Shown here piece after piece: positions 26,042 to 34,274 of a stretch of DNA of 64,000 nt. Both the position numbers and the translations under genes were made by a program. The notes under the pieces are model-generated. The model was not told the origin of the DNA and ran no database searches. It worked only from the letters and a program-made list of their open reading frames with translations. Each line of letters begins with the position of its first letter. Position 1 is the stretch's first letter. The DNA comes from Microbacterium testaceum. GTDB taxonomy: Bacteria; Actinomycetota; Actinomycetes; Actinomycetales; Microbacteriaceae. Location: positions 1,674,001 to 1,738,000 of the forward strand of contig NZ_CP121699.1 of the NCBI RefSeq assembly GCF_029761935.1, given 5' to 3'.

Positions 26042-26485
26042 ATGTCGGCTCAACCCGATGGCCGACCGGAGGGGATCGTGGGAAAGAACTACATCGACAT
26101 CGAAAACGACCACGGCGAGACGCTGCGTTACCGCAAGCACGTCAATGGTCGCGGACTCGTCGCGCACGGCGCGAAGGTCCACCCGTCGGCGCTGGTCGAG
26201 AACGGCGCGTACGTCGAACCCGGCGTGCAGATCGCCGCGGGTGTTCGTGTCGGCCGCGGTGCCTGGATCGAGTCAGACGCCGTGATCGGCCCGGAGGCCC
26301 ACATCGAGCCGCACGCGCACATCTGCGCCGGAGCGGTGATCGGCGCGGGCGCCCACATCGGCGTCCGCACACAGGTCGGCCACAACGCTCGGATCGCGGT
26401 GGGCTCGCTCATCGGCGACGACGAGATCATCAACGATGGTGAGGCGGTCGCCACCGACCGGCGGGGCCTGCGCCTGGCCGCCTGA
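26042..26485 (+). CDS. Left-handed beta-helix (hexapeptide repeat) protein
   Basis: A 147-aa protein whose residues ~35-120 are tandem hexapeptide repeats ([LIV]-G-x4 type): VHPSALVENGAYVEPGVQ, VRVGRGAWIESDAVIG, AHIEPHAHICAGAVIG, AHIGVRTQVGHNARI. This forms a left-handed beta-helix as in LpxA/DapD-type acyltransferases. No full acyltransferase domain follows, so it may be a small trimeric transferase or carbonic-anhydrase-like protein. Function unassigned. A canonical terminator follows directly. Confidence 0.8.
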   Translation: MSAQPDGRPEGIVGKNYIDIENDHGETLRYRKHVNGRGLVAHGAKVHPSALVENGAYVEPGVQIAAGVRVGRGAWIESDAVIGPEAHIEPHAHICAGAVIGAGAHIGVRTQVGHNARIAVGSLIGDDEIINDGEAVATDRRGLRLAA

Positions 26486-26507
26486 CCATCGCCCGAAGGG
26501 CGCAACG

Positions 26508-26540
26508 ACCCGCACGACTCCTCGGAGCGTGCGGGTTTTC
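26508..26540 (+). terminator. Rho-independent terminator
   Basis: ACCCGCACG (26508-26516) pairs with CGTGCGGGT (26528-26536), followed by TTTTCGTTT. It is the only hairpin in the window with a clear U-tract. It ends the hexapeptide-repeat gene. Confidence 0.85.
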
Positions 26541-26564
26541 GTTTGCGCCGGCGGTTCGTCCGCC

Positions 26565-26954
26565 TCAGGCCAAGATCGCCAGGATCAGACCGATGAGCGG
26601 CAGCGTCCCCTGGATGCTCGCGGGGCGGAGGTACTTCCTGCCCGAGGTGACGAGGACGAGCGCTGCGGCGAGCATCGACCCGAGCGAGAAGATGAGCAGC
26701 GTCCGTCCGGCGACGTCGCCGATGCCGTTGACCACCCAGAACACGATGCCGATCGCCGCGCCGACCGCGAGGAAGAGGTTGTAGAAACCCTGGTTGTACG
26801 CCATGGGCTTGGTCACGTCGGCGGCCTGCTGGTCGGCGATGCCGAAGACCTTCCACGTCTTCGGCTGCGTCCACCGGACGCTCTCGAGCACGAAGATGTA
26901 GACGTGGAGCAGGGCTGCGAGTCCCGCGAAGACGAGCGCCAGGATGCCGATCAT
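26565..26954 (-). CDS. DUF1304 family small membrane protein
   Basis: A 129-aa integral membrane protein of four hydrophobic helices. It carries the DUF1304 signature ESVRWTQPKTWKVFGI and AYNQGFYNLFLAVGA. Function unknown. The ATG lies 7 bases after TAACGT on the minus strand. The promoter is back-to-back with that of the LysR-domain gene (35 bp between starts). Confidence 0.87.
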   Translation of the reverse strand: MIGILALVFAGLAALLHVYIFVLESVRWTQPKTWKVFGIADQQAADVTKPMAYNQGFYNLFLAVGAAIGIVFWVVNGIGDVAGRTLLIFSLGSMLAAALVLVTSGRKYLRPASIQGTLPLIGLILAILA

Positions 26955-26989
26955 GCGTTCAACGTTAGTCCCGCGGCTAGCCTGGAGCC

Positions 26990-27718
26990 ATGGCGAAAGG
27001 CAGCGGTTCCCGCGGACGAGGTGGCGCGCCTCGACGCACCGTCGGCGCGAAGTCTTCGGCGGCGGGACGGTCGCGCTCACCGAAACCGAAGCAGAAGGCC
27101 GAACGCCCCGCTGCGCCGCCCCGCGAGGAGCCACGTGAATTCGTGCTGGGCGCGATCCCCGGCGCGACGCCCGGCAAGTGGATCGGGCTGTGGCGGGAGC
27201 GCATGCCGCACGTCTCCCTCGAACTCCGTGAGATCGCCGTCTCCGCCCAACTCGAGGCGCTCGCCGAGGTCGATGCGGCGCTCGTCCGCCTCCCCGTCGA
27301 GGAGTCCGACGATCTCCACGTCATCCCCCTCTACGAAGAGGAGCCCGTCGTCGTCATGTCGACCGACTCCGATCTGACCGCCGCCGACGAGCTCGACATC
27401 GCCGACCTGCGTGGTGAGGTCGTCATCGCGGCAGCGGACGACGTCTTGCACCTGTCGGTTCCGGATGCCGTCGCCCCGGCGTTCGCGCCCCCGAGCGACA
27501 CCGCTGAGGCGATCGCGACCGTCGCCGCGGGGGTGGGGGTGGTGGTCGTGCCGATGTCGCTCGCTCGTGCGCATCAGCGACGGGACGTCGAATACCGCGT
27601 ACTGCGCGATGGCCCGCGCTCCACCGTCGCTCTTGCGTGGCTTCGCGACCGCACGACCCCGGATGTGGAGACGTTCGTGGGCGTCGTGCGCGGTCGCACG
27701 GCGCGATCGTCCCGCTGA
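26990..27718 (+). CDS. LysR-type substrate-binding domain protein lacking the HTH
   Basis: A 242-aa protein. Residues ~50-235 resemble the periplasmic-binding-like effector domain of LysR regulators (FVLGAIPGATPGKWIGLW, DAALVRLPVEESDDLHVI, PLYEEEPVVVMSTDSDL, AAGVGVVVVPMSLARAH). In place of the winged helix-turn-helix there is a disordered basic tail of ~45 residues (RGRGG, SKPKQK-like, Arg/Lys/Pro-rich). It may bind nucleic acid non-specifically or act as a pure sensor. The ATG lies 6 bases after TAGCCT. Confidence 0.8.
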   Translation: MAKGSGSRGRGGAPRRTVGAKSSAAGRSRSPKPKQKAERPAAPPREEPREFVLGAIPGATPGKWIGLWRERMPHVSLELREIAVSAQLEALAEVDAALVRLPVEESDDLHVIPLYEEEPVVVMSTDSDLTAADELDIADLRGEVVIAAADDVLHLSVPDAVAPAFAPPSDTAEAIATVAAGVGVVVVPMSLARAHQRRDVEYRVLRDGPRSTVALAWLRDRTTPDVETFVGVVRGRTARSSR

Positions 27719-27804
27719 CCCTGCGTCCGTGGGGGCCGCGCACCCACGTTTCGCCGCGTGTCACCCCCCGATCCGACGCGAGAGCGCGCGCGTAGAATTC
27801 CGGG

Positions 27805-28533
27805 ATGACCGGTTCTCTTCTCTACGTCTGCGTCCGCCCGCAGCGTGAGGCGGCCGTGGCCGAGTGGGCGTCTTTCCGCGACGGTCTCGGCGTGCGCGAT
27901 GAGGACCTCGTGCACCACGATCTCGTCCGCGCTCCGCTCCCTGAGGACCTGGACCGATACGCTGCAGTGGTCGTCGGGGGCAGCCCTTTCAACGTCACCG
28001 ACCCCGACAAGACCGACGACCAGCGTCGTCTCGAGCGTGATCTGGAACGCCTCGCCGCGGTGGCGATCGAGGGCCGCACGAACGCACTGTTCACCTGCTT
28101 CGGCATCGGCGTCGTGACGCGCCTCCTCGGCGGTCGTGTGAGTCTCCTGCACCCCGAGGGAACGGGTCCCACCGACATCGCGCTCACCGCGGCCGGCCGA
28201 GACGACGAGCTGTTCGGCATCCTGGAACCTCGCTTCGAGGCGCTGACCGCGCACAAAGAGGGCACGGCGACCGTGCCGCCGAGCGCCGTCCTGCTCGCCG
28301 AGAACGACGCTTGCCCGGTGCAGGCGTATCGCGCGGGGGCCGGGCTGTGGGCCACGCAGTTCCATCCCGAGCCGACCACCGACGCCTTCGTGGAGCGGAT
28401 GGTCGTCTATCGCGATGCGGGCTACTTCGATGCCGACGCGTTCGACGAGGTGTCCGCTCACGTGCGTACCGCCTCGGTCGAGCAGCCCACGCGCCTGCTG
28501 CGCTCGTTCGCCGCGCGTTCCGTCGCGGCCTGA
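27805..28533 (+). CDS. Class I glutamine amidotransferase-like protein
   Basis: A 242-aa GMP-synthase-type glutaminase domain. It has a nucleophile Cys98 in NALFTCFGIGVV, the oxyanion region VVVGGSPFNVTDP, and catalytic His in WATQFHPEPT. It is a stand-alone domain, so it may hydrolyse glutamine or a gamma-glutamyl compound, as PuuD-like and other solo members do. The ATG lies 6 bases after TAGAAT, so it is leaderless. Confidence 0.88.
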   Translation: MTGSLLYVCVRPQREAAVAEWASFRDGLGVRDEDLVHHDLVRAPLPEDLDRYAAVVVGGSPFNVTDPDKTDDQRRLERDLERLAAVAIEGRTNALFTCFGIGVVTRLLGGRVSLLHPEGTGPTDIALTAAGRDDELFGILEPRFEALTAHKEGTATVPPSAVLLAENDACPVQAYRAGAGLWATQFHPEPTTDAFVERMVVYRDAGYFDADAFDEVSAHVRTASVEQPTRLLRSFAARSVAA

Positions 28534-28649
28534 TGCGGCGCAGCCCCCGGTGGGGGCTCGAAACGAGGGGGATCGAGGGGCGGCGGCGCCGTCCGGGCCG
28601 ATGTCAACCCCGAGAGCCACATTTACCTAGCTTTTCTAGTGTTCTACGT

Positions 28650-29465
28650 ATGAACGCAGCAGCACAGTGGCGGGGCTCGGACCTCGCTCGTCAGATCGTC
28701 GTCCTCTCCGCGGTGTCGTTCATGCTGATCGCGGCCGTCATCGGCGCGGGCGCCTTCGGCAACACCGCCGTGCAGGACCAGCAGGGCGGCGCCCTCAACA
28801 CCGACGGTTCGTACCTCGCGCCCGCCGGCCCCGCGTTCTCGATCTGGTCGGTCATCTACCTCGGCCTGATCGTCTACTCCATCTGGCAGGCATTTCCCCG
28901 CCAGCGCACGAACCCGCGGCAGCGCGCCCTCGGTTGGCTGATCGCCCTGACGATGACGCTGAACGGACTGTGGCTCGTGGCGGCGCGCTTCGGCACGCTC
29001 GTCGTCACCGTCGTCGTGATCGTGCTCCTGCTCGCCGCTCTCGGCTGGGCCTTCCGAGTCGCCGTCGCCACCCGCGAGCCGCGCGGCGGTGTCGTCGACT
29101 CCGTGCTCATCGACGGCGTCACGGGCTTGCACCTCGGCTGGGTCACCCTGGCGACCGTCGCCAACACTGCCGCGTGGCTGACGACCATCGTGCCCGCCGA
29201 GTGGGAGAGCGCAGCGGATGCCATCGGCATCGCGGTCCTGATCGTGGTGGCCCTCATCGGCCTGGCGATCGCGTGGCGCAGTTCGTGGCGCGTGACACCC
29301 GCGATCGCCCTCGCGTGGGGTCTGAGCTGGCTCGCCGTGGAGCGCTTCACCGGGGAGCCGCAGAGCGGCCCGATCGGTGCGACCGCGATCGTCGTGGCCG
29401 CGGTCGTACTGCTGCCGCCGGCGATCGTTAGCGTGCTGCGTCTGATCCGGCCGAACGTCGACTGA
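28650..29465 (+). CDS. Tryptophan-rich sensory protein (TspO/MBR-like) membrane protein
   Basis: A 271-aa membrane protein with about seven hydrophobic segments. The repeated Trp/Pro features SYLAPAGPAFSIWSVIYLGL and LHLGWVTLATVANTAAWLTT resemble TspO/MBR-family proteins, but it is longer than classical TspO (~160 aa). It may sense or transport porphyrin-like ligands. The ATG lies 7 bases after TAGTGT (28637-28642). A second -10-like TAGCTT lies 9 bases upstream of that. Confidence 0.75.
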   Translation: MNAAAQWRGSDLARQIVVLSAVSFMLIAAVIGAGAFGNTAVQDQQGGALNTDGSYLAPAGPAFSIWSVIYLGLIVYSIWQAFPRQRTNPRQRALGWLIALTMTLNGLWLVAARFGTLVVTVVVIVLLLAALGWAFRVAVATREPRGGVVDSVLIDGVTGLHLGWVTLATVANTAAWLTTIVPAEWESAADAIGIAVLIVVALIGLAIAWRSSWRVTPAIALAWGLSWLAVERFTGEPQSGPIGATAIVVAAVVLLPPAIVSVLRLIRPNVD

Positions 29466-29519
29466 CCCGGATCCGCCCGGCGGCCTCGTCGTCGACGGTT
29501 CTGCGCGCGGTCGCAGCCC

Positions 29520-29707
29520 TCAGATGCCTCGACCGAGGTCGATCTGACGCTGGATCTCCTCACGGGCTCGGCCGAGCTCGCTGTCGGGACGATGGCGTGA
29601 CGCGCCTCGCGCTCCCCCGGTCGGTTGACCGCGGCGAGGATCACCACGGTCACGGCGATCACCACGAGACCACTTGTCGACAGGGCTGCGACGAGTCCGG
29701 CATCCAT
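29520..29707 (-). pseudogene. Small single-TM protein gene with an apparent frameshift
   Basis: The ATG at 29707 has a strong Shine-Dalgarno (AAGGAG, 6 bases upstream) and opens a good TM segment (MDAGLVAALSTSGLVVIAVT, then VVILAAVNRPGE). In that frame the sequence then degenerates. The other frame carries a charged amphipathic end, DSELGRAREEIQRQIDLGRG, and stops at 29520. One extra base in the run of five G at about 29614-29618 would join them into a 62-aa protein. It is a broken gene, a slippage site or a sequence error. Confidence 0.55.
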
Positions 29708-29841
29708 GTTCCGCTCCTTCGTGAGGTGACGGCCCACGCTTCCACCCCCCGCCGGGGAGGTCAACCCCGCTGGGGATACGCCTCCGACGCCTCGTGCGCA
29801 AGCGGATCGGATGCCAGGGGCGCGGGGAGTGTAATCGGGCG

Positions 29842-30888
29842 GTGGACTCGTTGCCGTTCTTCCTGCTCGTCGTGATCTTCGTCGCCGCGGCGGCGGTGGT
29901 GTGGGTCGCCGGAATCCAGCTGTCGAAGGCGACCGACGTGCTCGATGCCCGGTTGCACCTGGGCAGCGCGCTCGGAGGCCTGATCGTTCTCGCCGTGGCG
30001 ACCAACCTGCCCGAGATCGCGATCACGGTGTCGGCGGCCGTGTCGGGCAACCTCGAGGTCGCGGTGGGCAACATCCTGGGCGGGATCGCCCTGCAGACGG
30101 TCGTGCTCGTCATCCTCGACGCGTTCGGAAAGCGCGGCCGCGGCGTGAAGCCGCTGACCTACCGCGCGGCATCCCTCACCGTCGTTCTGGAGGGCCTCGT
30201 CGTCGTCGCCGTCCTCGCCGTCGTCATCGCGGGAAGCCAGCTTCCGAGCGGGCTCGAGGCGCTGCGGCTCACCCCCGACGTCGTGCTGATCGCCGCCCTG
30301 TGGATCGTGGGGTTGGTCCTCGTTCAGCGGGCCGGGAAGCACCTGCCCTGGCACGAGGACGGGCGAGCACCGGATGCCGCACCGAAGTCGCAGAAGAAGG
30401 ATCCGGCGAAGGCGATGAGCACGAAGAGGGCGGCCCTCGTCTTCTCGATTTCTGCCCTCGCCACCCTCGTCGCGGGCGTGGTGCTCGAGCGCGCGGGAGA
30501 TGCGGCGTCGTCGCAGATCGGGCTCTCGGGGGTGCTCTTCGGTGCGACCGTGCTCGCTCTCGCGACCTCTCTTCCCGAGATCTCCACGGGCCTGCAGGCT
30601 ATCCGTCAGGGCGACGACAACCTCGCGATCAGCGACATCTTCGGCGGCAATGCCTTCTTGCCGGTGCTCTTCCTGCTCGCGACCGTCATCTCGGGCGCGG
30701 CGGTGCTCCCCCAGGCCAACGGAGCCGACATCTACCTGACGGCTCTCGCGGCTCTCCTGACCCTCGTGTACGTGGTCGGCTTGATCTTCCGCCCGCAGCG
30801 ACGCCTGCTCGGGATGGGCGTCGACTCGTTCGTCGTCCTCGTGCTCTATGCCGTGGGCATCGGCGGCTTGTTCGCCATCTCCGCCTGA
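29842..30888 (+). CDS. Cation antiporter, CaCA (sodium/calcium exchanger) family
   Basis: A 348-aa membrane antiporter with two inverted alpha repeats. The first is ATNLPEIAITVSAAVSGN with VGNILGG; the second is LATSLPEISTGLQAIRQG with ISDIFGGNAF. The acidic residues in these motifs bind the cation. A hydrophilic, Lys-rich loop lies near residue 170-190. The GTG start is chosen because it lies 6 bases after TGTAAT and begins the first TM helix (DSLPFFLLVVIFVA). Confidence 0.88.
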   Translation: MDSLPFFLLVVIFVAAAAVVWVAGIQLSKATDVLDARLHLGSALGGLIVLAVATNLPEIAITVSAAVSGNLEVAVGNILGGIALQTVVLVILDAFGKRGRGVKPLTYRAASLTVVLEGLVVVAVLAVVIAGSQLPSGLEALRLTPDVVLIAALWIVGLVLVQRAGKHLPWHEDGRAPDAAPKSQKKDPAKAMSTKRAALVFSISALATLVAGVVLERAGDAASSQIGLSGVLFGATVLALATSLPEISTGLQAIRQGDDNLAISDIFGGNAFLPVLFLLATVISGAAVLPQANGADIYLTALAALLTLVYVVGLIFRPQRRLLGMGVDSFVVLVLYAVGIGGLFAISA

Positions 30889-30909
30889 CGGGGCTCAGCC
30901 GGCCGTCAG
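30885..30909. terminator. Hairpin containing both stop codons of convergent genes
   Basis: CTGACGG (30885-30891) pairs with CCGTCAG (30903-30909). The arms include the antiporter TGA, and the alpha-galactosidase stop lies between them. There is no U-tract. Confidence 0.4.
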
Positions 30910-33042
30910 CTCCACCACCACCGCCTGCTGGGGGTTCTGCACGGGCGGGCGGATTCCGGATGCCGCGAGCTGGCGCCCGGTGAGCACGGTGTCGTGGTGC
31001 GCCCACGGCAGGGGCGACTGAGCGGGCTCCTGCACCAGACCGCCCGGCGTCACGAGCCGCACCCGGTACGCGCGGTCGGGGTCGAGACCCGGCAGGCGCA
31101 CGCGCCCCGCGGGCGAGGCGATGAGGGTCTGCGTCTGCGCGATCGTGAAGAAGGCGTGATCGCGATCGGCCGCGACCACGCCGCGCACGTCGAGGCCGGG
31201 GTCGACGACGTCGACGTTCACGAGACGCCCCGTCGCCACCAGCGGGCGCACGCGCCGCGCGAGAGCCACCCACTCCCCCACGACGGCGCGGTCGCGCTCG
31301 TCGAGCGTGGTGAGGTCCCACTCGATGCCGAAGTGCCCGAACAGCGCGACGGCGCCGCTGAACGCGAGCGAGACCGTGCGTCCGGTCGAGTGCACGTGCG
31401 GGGTGGTCAGGTGCATGCCCATCATCTCGGGCGGCACCACCAGCGCCGTGTAGCGCTGCGTCTCGAGCCGCTCGACCGGGTCGAGGCAGTCACTCGTCCA
31501 GATCCGGTCGGTACGGTCCATGATGCCGAGGTCGACTCGCGCCCCACCCGAGGCGCAACTCTCGATCTCGAGACCCGGGAAGGTCGCCTTGAGCTCGTCG
31601 ATGAGCCGGTACACGGCCAGGGTATGGGCGTGCACGGCCGAGCCTCCGCCGGGGCCGGTCGCGGCATCCACGAGATCCCGATTGTGGTCCCACTTCACGT
31701 AGGCGATCGGGTAGGCCCGCAGCACCTCGGTCATCCGCTCGAGGATGTACGCGTAGGCGCCGGGGTGGGCGAGGTTCAGCACCTGCTGCTGGCGCGCCGA
31801 CGGCGGAAGCTCGTCGCGTCCGCGCAGGATCCACTCGGGGTGCGCGCGGGCGACGTCACTGTCGGGGTTGAGCATCTCGGGCTCGAACCACAGCCCGAAC
31901 TCCATGCCCAGGCCCGTGACGTGGTCGGCGAGCGGGCTCAGCCCCTCGGGCCACACGCCCTCGTCGACGAACCAGTCGCCGAGACCCGCGGTGTCGTCGC
32001 GACGGCCGCGGAACCAGCCGTCGTCGAGCACGAACCGCTCCACGCCGATCTCGGCGGCGACGTCGGCGAGCTGCCGCAGTTTCGGCAGGCGGTGGTCGAA
32101 GTACACCGCCTCCCACGTGTTGAGCGTGATCGGGCGCGGACGCTCGGGGTGCTGCGGCCGGGCGCGCCAGGTGTCATGGAAGCGCGCGGCGAGCTGGTCG
32201 AGACCGTCGCCCCACGACCCGTAGACGAGCGGCGACGAGACCTCGGCGCCCGGTGCGAGCACGATCTCGCCCCACGCGGCCATCTCGCCGCCGGCGAGCA
32301 GCGCCTCGCCCAGCGGCAGCCGCTCGGCGAACACGCGCTGGTTGCCGCTCCAGGCGACGTGGATGCCGTGGACCAGACCCGCCTCGAACCCGAAGCCGGG
32401 GCGCCCCGCGGCCAGCAGCAGGGTCGCGTCGGCACCGGGGCGACCGCGACGGCTCTCGCGCAGGTGCGTGCCGAAGGTGAAGGCGTGGCGCTGCGACGAG
32501 CGCTCGCGCAGGTGGCGGCCGGTGGCGTCGAGGATCTCGGTGGCCTCCCAGGGCAGCGGGAAGCTCGGCTGCAGCGTCGAGACGACGAGATCGTCGGCTC
32601 CGTCGTTGACCACGGTGAGCTTCTGCGAGAACAGGCCCGCGGCATTCACTCGCAGCTCCGCGCGCAGACGCAGAGCGCGCTGCTCGTCGACGAGGTGCAG
32701 CGTCAGGGCATCGACGGCGGAGTGGATGGATGCCAGCGAGAACACCGTTCCCTGCACGACGCCGCCGCGCCCTCCCTCGTATCCGGGAGCGCCGGGCCAG
32801 CCAGCCGCGGCCGTCGGCACGATCGTGAGGCGGGGCGTCTGGTCGATGCCCCCCGACACGCGTTGCGGACGCGCCGCAACGGCCATCGACGAAAGCCTCT
32901 CGTCATCGAGGGCGCCGAGGTCGGGCCCCCAATGGATGATGGCGGGCGCGGGCTGCGCGGTGAGGTCGACGACGACGCTGGTGCCTCCGGCGCGGAGGTG
33001 CGCCGCCGAAGCGGTCTCGAGGGCGACGACGGTGTGCGACAT
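30895..33042 (-). CDS. Alpha-galactosidase, glycoside hydrolase family 36
   Basis: A 715-aa GH36 enzyme that releases terminal alpha-galactose from raffinose-type sugars or galactolipids. An N-terminal beta-sandwich (~1-320) precedes the catalytic barrel. The nucleophile Asp lies in YVKWDHNRDL, and the acid/base Asp in WTSDCLDPVERL. Substrate-binding blocks FVLDDGWFRGRRDD and FGLWFEPEMLNPDSDV are intact. No signal peptide is visible, so it is intracellular. The ATG abuts a palindromic operator, and a divergent ROK regulator lies 59 bp away; local repression is likely. Confidence 0.95.
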   Translation of the reverse strand: MSHTVVALETASAAHLRAGGTSVVVDLTAQPAPAIIHWGPDLGALDDERLSSMAVAARPQRVSGGIDQTPRLTIVPTAAAGWPGAPGYEGGRGGVVQGTVFSLASIHSAVDALTLHLVDEQRALRLRAELRVNAAGLFSQKLTVVNDGADDLVVSTLQPSFPLPWEATEILDATGRHLRERSSQRHAFTFGTHLRESRRGRPGADATLLLAAGRPGFGFEAGLVHGIHVAWSGNQRVFAERLPLGEALLAGGEMAAWGEIVLAPGAEVSSPLVYGSWGDGLDQLAARFHDTWRARPQHPERPRPITLNTWEAVYFDHRLPKLRQLADVAAEIGVERFVLDDGWFRGRRDDTAGLGDWFVDEGVWPEGLSPLADHVTGLGMEFGLWFEPEMLNPDSDVARAHPEWILRGRDELPPSARQQQVLNLAHPGAYAYILERMTEVLRAYPIAYVKWDHNRDLVDAATGPGGGSAVHAHTLAVYRLIDELKATFPGLEIESCASGGARVDLGIMDRTDRIWTSDCLDPVERLETQRYTALVVPPEMMGMHLTTPHVHSTGRTVSLAFSGAVALFGHFGIEWDLTTLDERDRAVVGEWVALARRVRPLVATGRLVNVDVVDPGLDVRGVVAADRDHAFFTIAQTQTLIASPAGRVRLPGLDPDRAYRVRLVTPGGLVQEPAQSPLPWAHHDTVLTGRQLAASGIRPPVQNPQQAVVVELTAG

Positions 33043-33071
33043 GGCATTATTTCTACCACGGAACAAATGCC
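33043..33071. promoter_or_regulatory. Palindromic operator between alpha-galactosidase and ROK regulator
   Basis: GGCATT (33043-33048) and AATGCC (33066-33071) are perfect arms of a 29-bp imperfect palindrome. The inner sequence (TTATTTC...GAACAAA) resembles Mlc/NagC-type ROK operators. It touches the alpha-galactosidase start codon and covers its likely -10 region, so bound repressor would block transcription. Confidence 0.65.
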
Positions 33072-33101
33072 CGCCTGCCGCGGGAGAGCGGGAGGGGCGA
33101 G

Positions 33102-34220
33102 ATGCTCACCGAGAGCGAGGCCGCCGTCGCCCGCGCCGTACTGATCCACGGCCCCGTCTCGCGCCGCGCCCTCGCCGCGCGCCTGCACCTGTCGCCGCCG
33201 AGCCTCACCCGCTTGACCCGCCCCCTGGTGGACGCCGGCATCCTGATCGAACTCGACGACGAGGTGGACGGCTCGGTCGGTCGCCCCTCGCGACCCCTCG
33301 ACATCTCGCCCACCGCGGGCACGTTCGTCGGCGTCAAACTCACGGGCGACCACCTCTACCTCGCCGCCACCGACATCCGTGCCGAGGTGTGCGAGCGCGC
33401 GGACCGTCGCCTGACGGGCTCGACGCCCGAGCACGTGATCGACGAGATCGTCGCCGTGGTCGGCGCCCTGGGGCTACGCGATGTCCGCGGGGTCGGCGTG
33501 AGCCTGGGCGGTGCCGTGCGCGACGGGATCGCCGTCAACGCCCCCTTCCTCGGCTGGCGCGACGTCGCCTTCGCCGACGCGCTCGCGGCGCGCCTCGACG
33601 TGCCGGTCGCCCTCGAGAACGACGTGGTCGCCCTCGCCGAGGCCGAGCGCTGGTTCGGGGTGGGCCGCGCCCTGCCGGGCTTCGCGATCGTGACCGTCGG
33701 CGCGGGGGTGGGCTTCGGCCTCGTCATCGACGGGCGCACCGTGCGCACGCCCGATGCCGGGGTCGGCACCGTCGGCCACCTCCCGCTCGTCGCGGACGGA
33801 CCCCCCTGCCCCGAGGGGCACCGTGGCTGCGCCGCCGCCCTGCTGACGACCACCGCGATCAGTTCGCAGGTGTCCCAGGCACTCCGCCGTTCCGTCTCGT
33901 ACGACGACTCCCTCTCGCTCGCCCGCGCCGACGACCCCGCCGCACGCACCGTCATGGATGCCGCGGGCGACGCCCTCGGAACCCTGTGCGCCCTCGCCGC
34001 CAACCTGTCGCTGCAGTCCGACATCGTCCTCGCGGGCGAGGGCGTCGAGGCGTTCGATCTGGTGCGCGACCGGGTCGAGGCGTCTCTCGCGCGCGGCCGC
34101 GAGGGCTCGGCATCCGCCGTCTCGATCCACGTGGACCGCTCGGGATTCTCCGCCTGGGCGCGAGGAGCCGCGGCGGTGGCGATCCAGGCCGCGATGGGCC
34201 GCATCTCGCTCAGCGACTGA
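33102..34220 (+). CDS. ROK family transcriptional regulator
   Basis: A 372-aa repressor. The N-terminal winged helix is VSRRALAARLHLSPPSLTRLTR; the ROK sugar-kinase-like domain follows (GVKLTGDHLYLAATDI, VALENDVVALAEAE, TVGAGVGFGLVIDG). The usual ROK zinc-binding cysteines are only partly visible (CPEGHRGCAA). It is divergent from the GH36 gene and presumably represses it in response to a sugar. The ATG has GGGAGGGGCGAG upstream as a ribosome site. Confidence 0.92.
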   Translation: MLTESEAAVARAVLIHGPVSRRALAARLHLSPPSLTRLTRPLVDAGILIELDDEVDGSVGRPSRPLDISPTAGTFVGVKLTGDHLYLAATDIRAEVCERADRRLTGSTPEHVIDEIVAVVGALGLRDVRGVGVSLGGAVRDGIAVNAPFLGWRDVAFADALAARLDVPVALENDVVALAEAERWFGVGRALPGFAIVTVGAGVGFGLVIDGRTVRTPDAGVGTVGHLPLVADGPPCPEGHRGCAAALLTTTAISSQVSQALRRSVSYDDSLSLARADDPAARTVMDAAGDALGTLCALAANLSLQSDIVLAGEGVEAFDLVRDRVEASLARGREGSASAVSIHVDRSGFSAWARGAAAVAIQAAMGRISLSD

Positions 34221-34232
34221 CCCGCGCACGCC

Positions 34233-34265
34233 GACGGCCCCGCCCCTCGAGGGGACAGGGCCGTC
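34233..34265. terminator. Bidirectional hairpin terminator
   Basis: GACGGCCC (34233-34240) pairs with GGGCCGTC (34258-34265). A nested palindrome CCCCTCGAGGGG (34243-34254) forms the inner part. It lies between the convergent ROK and treZ genes. Confidence 0.65.
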
Positions 34266-34274
34266 GACCGGGGG

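Noticed and set aside
29842-30888. Longer start for the antiporter using an upstream GTG
   Set aside because: Upstream residues (RKRIGCQGRGEC) look non-coding, and the chosen GTG sits 6 bases after a -10-like TGTAAT.
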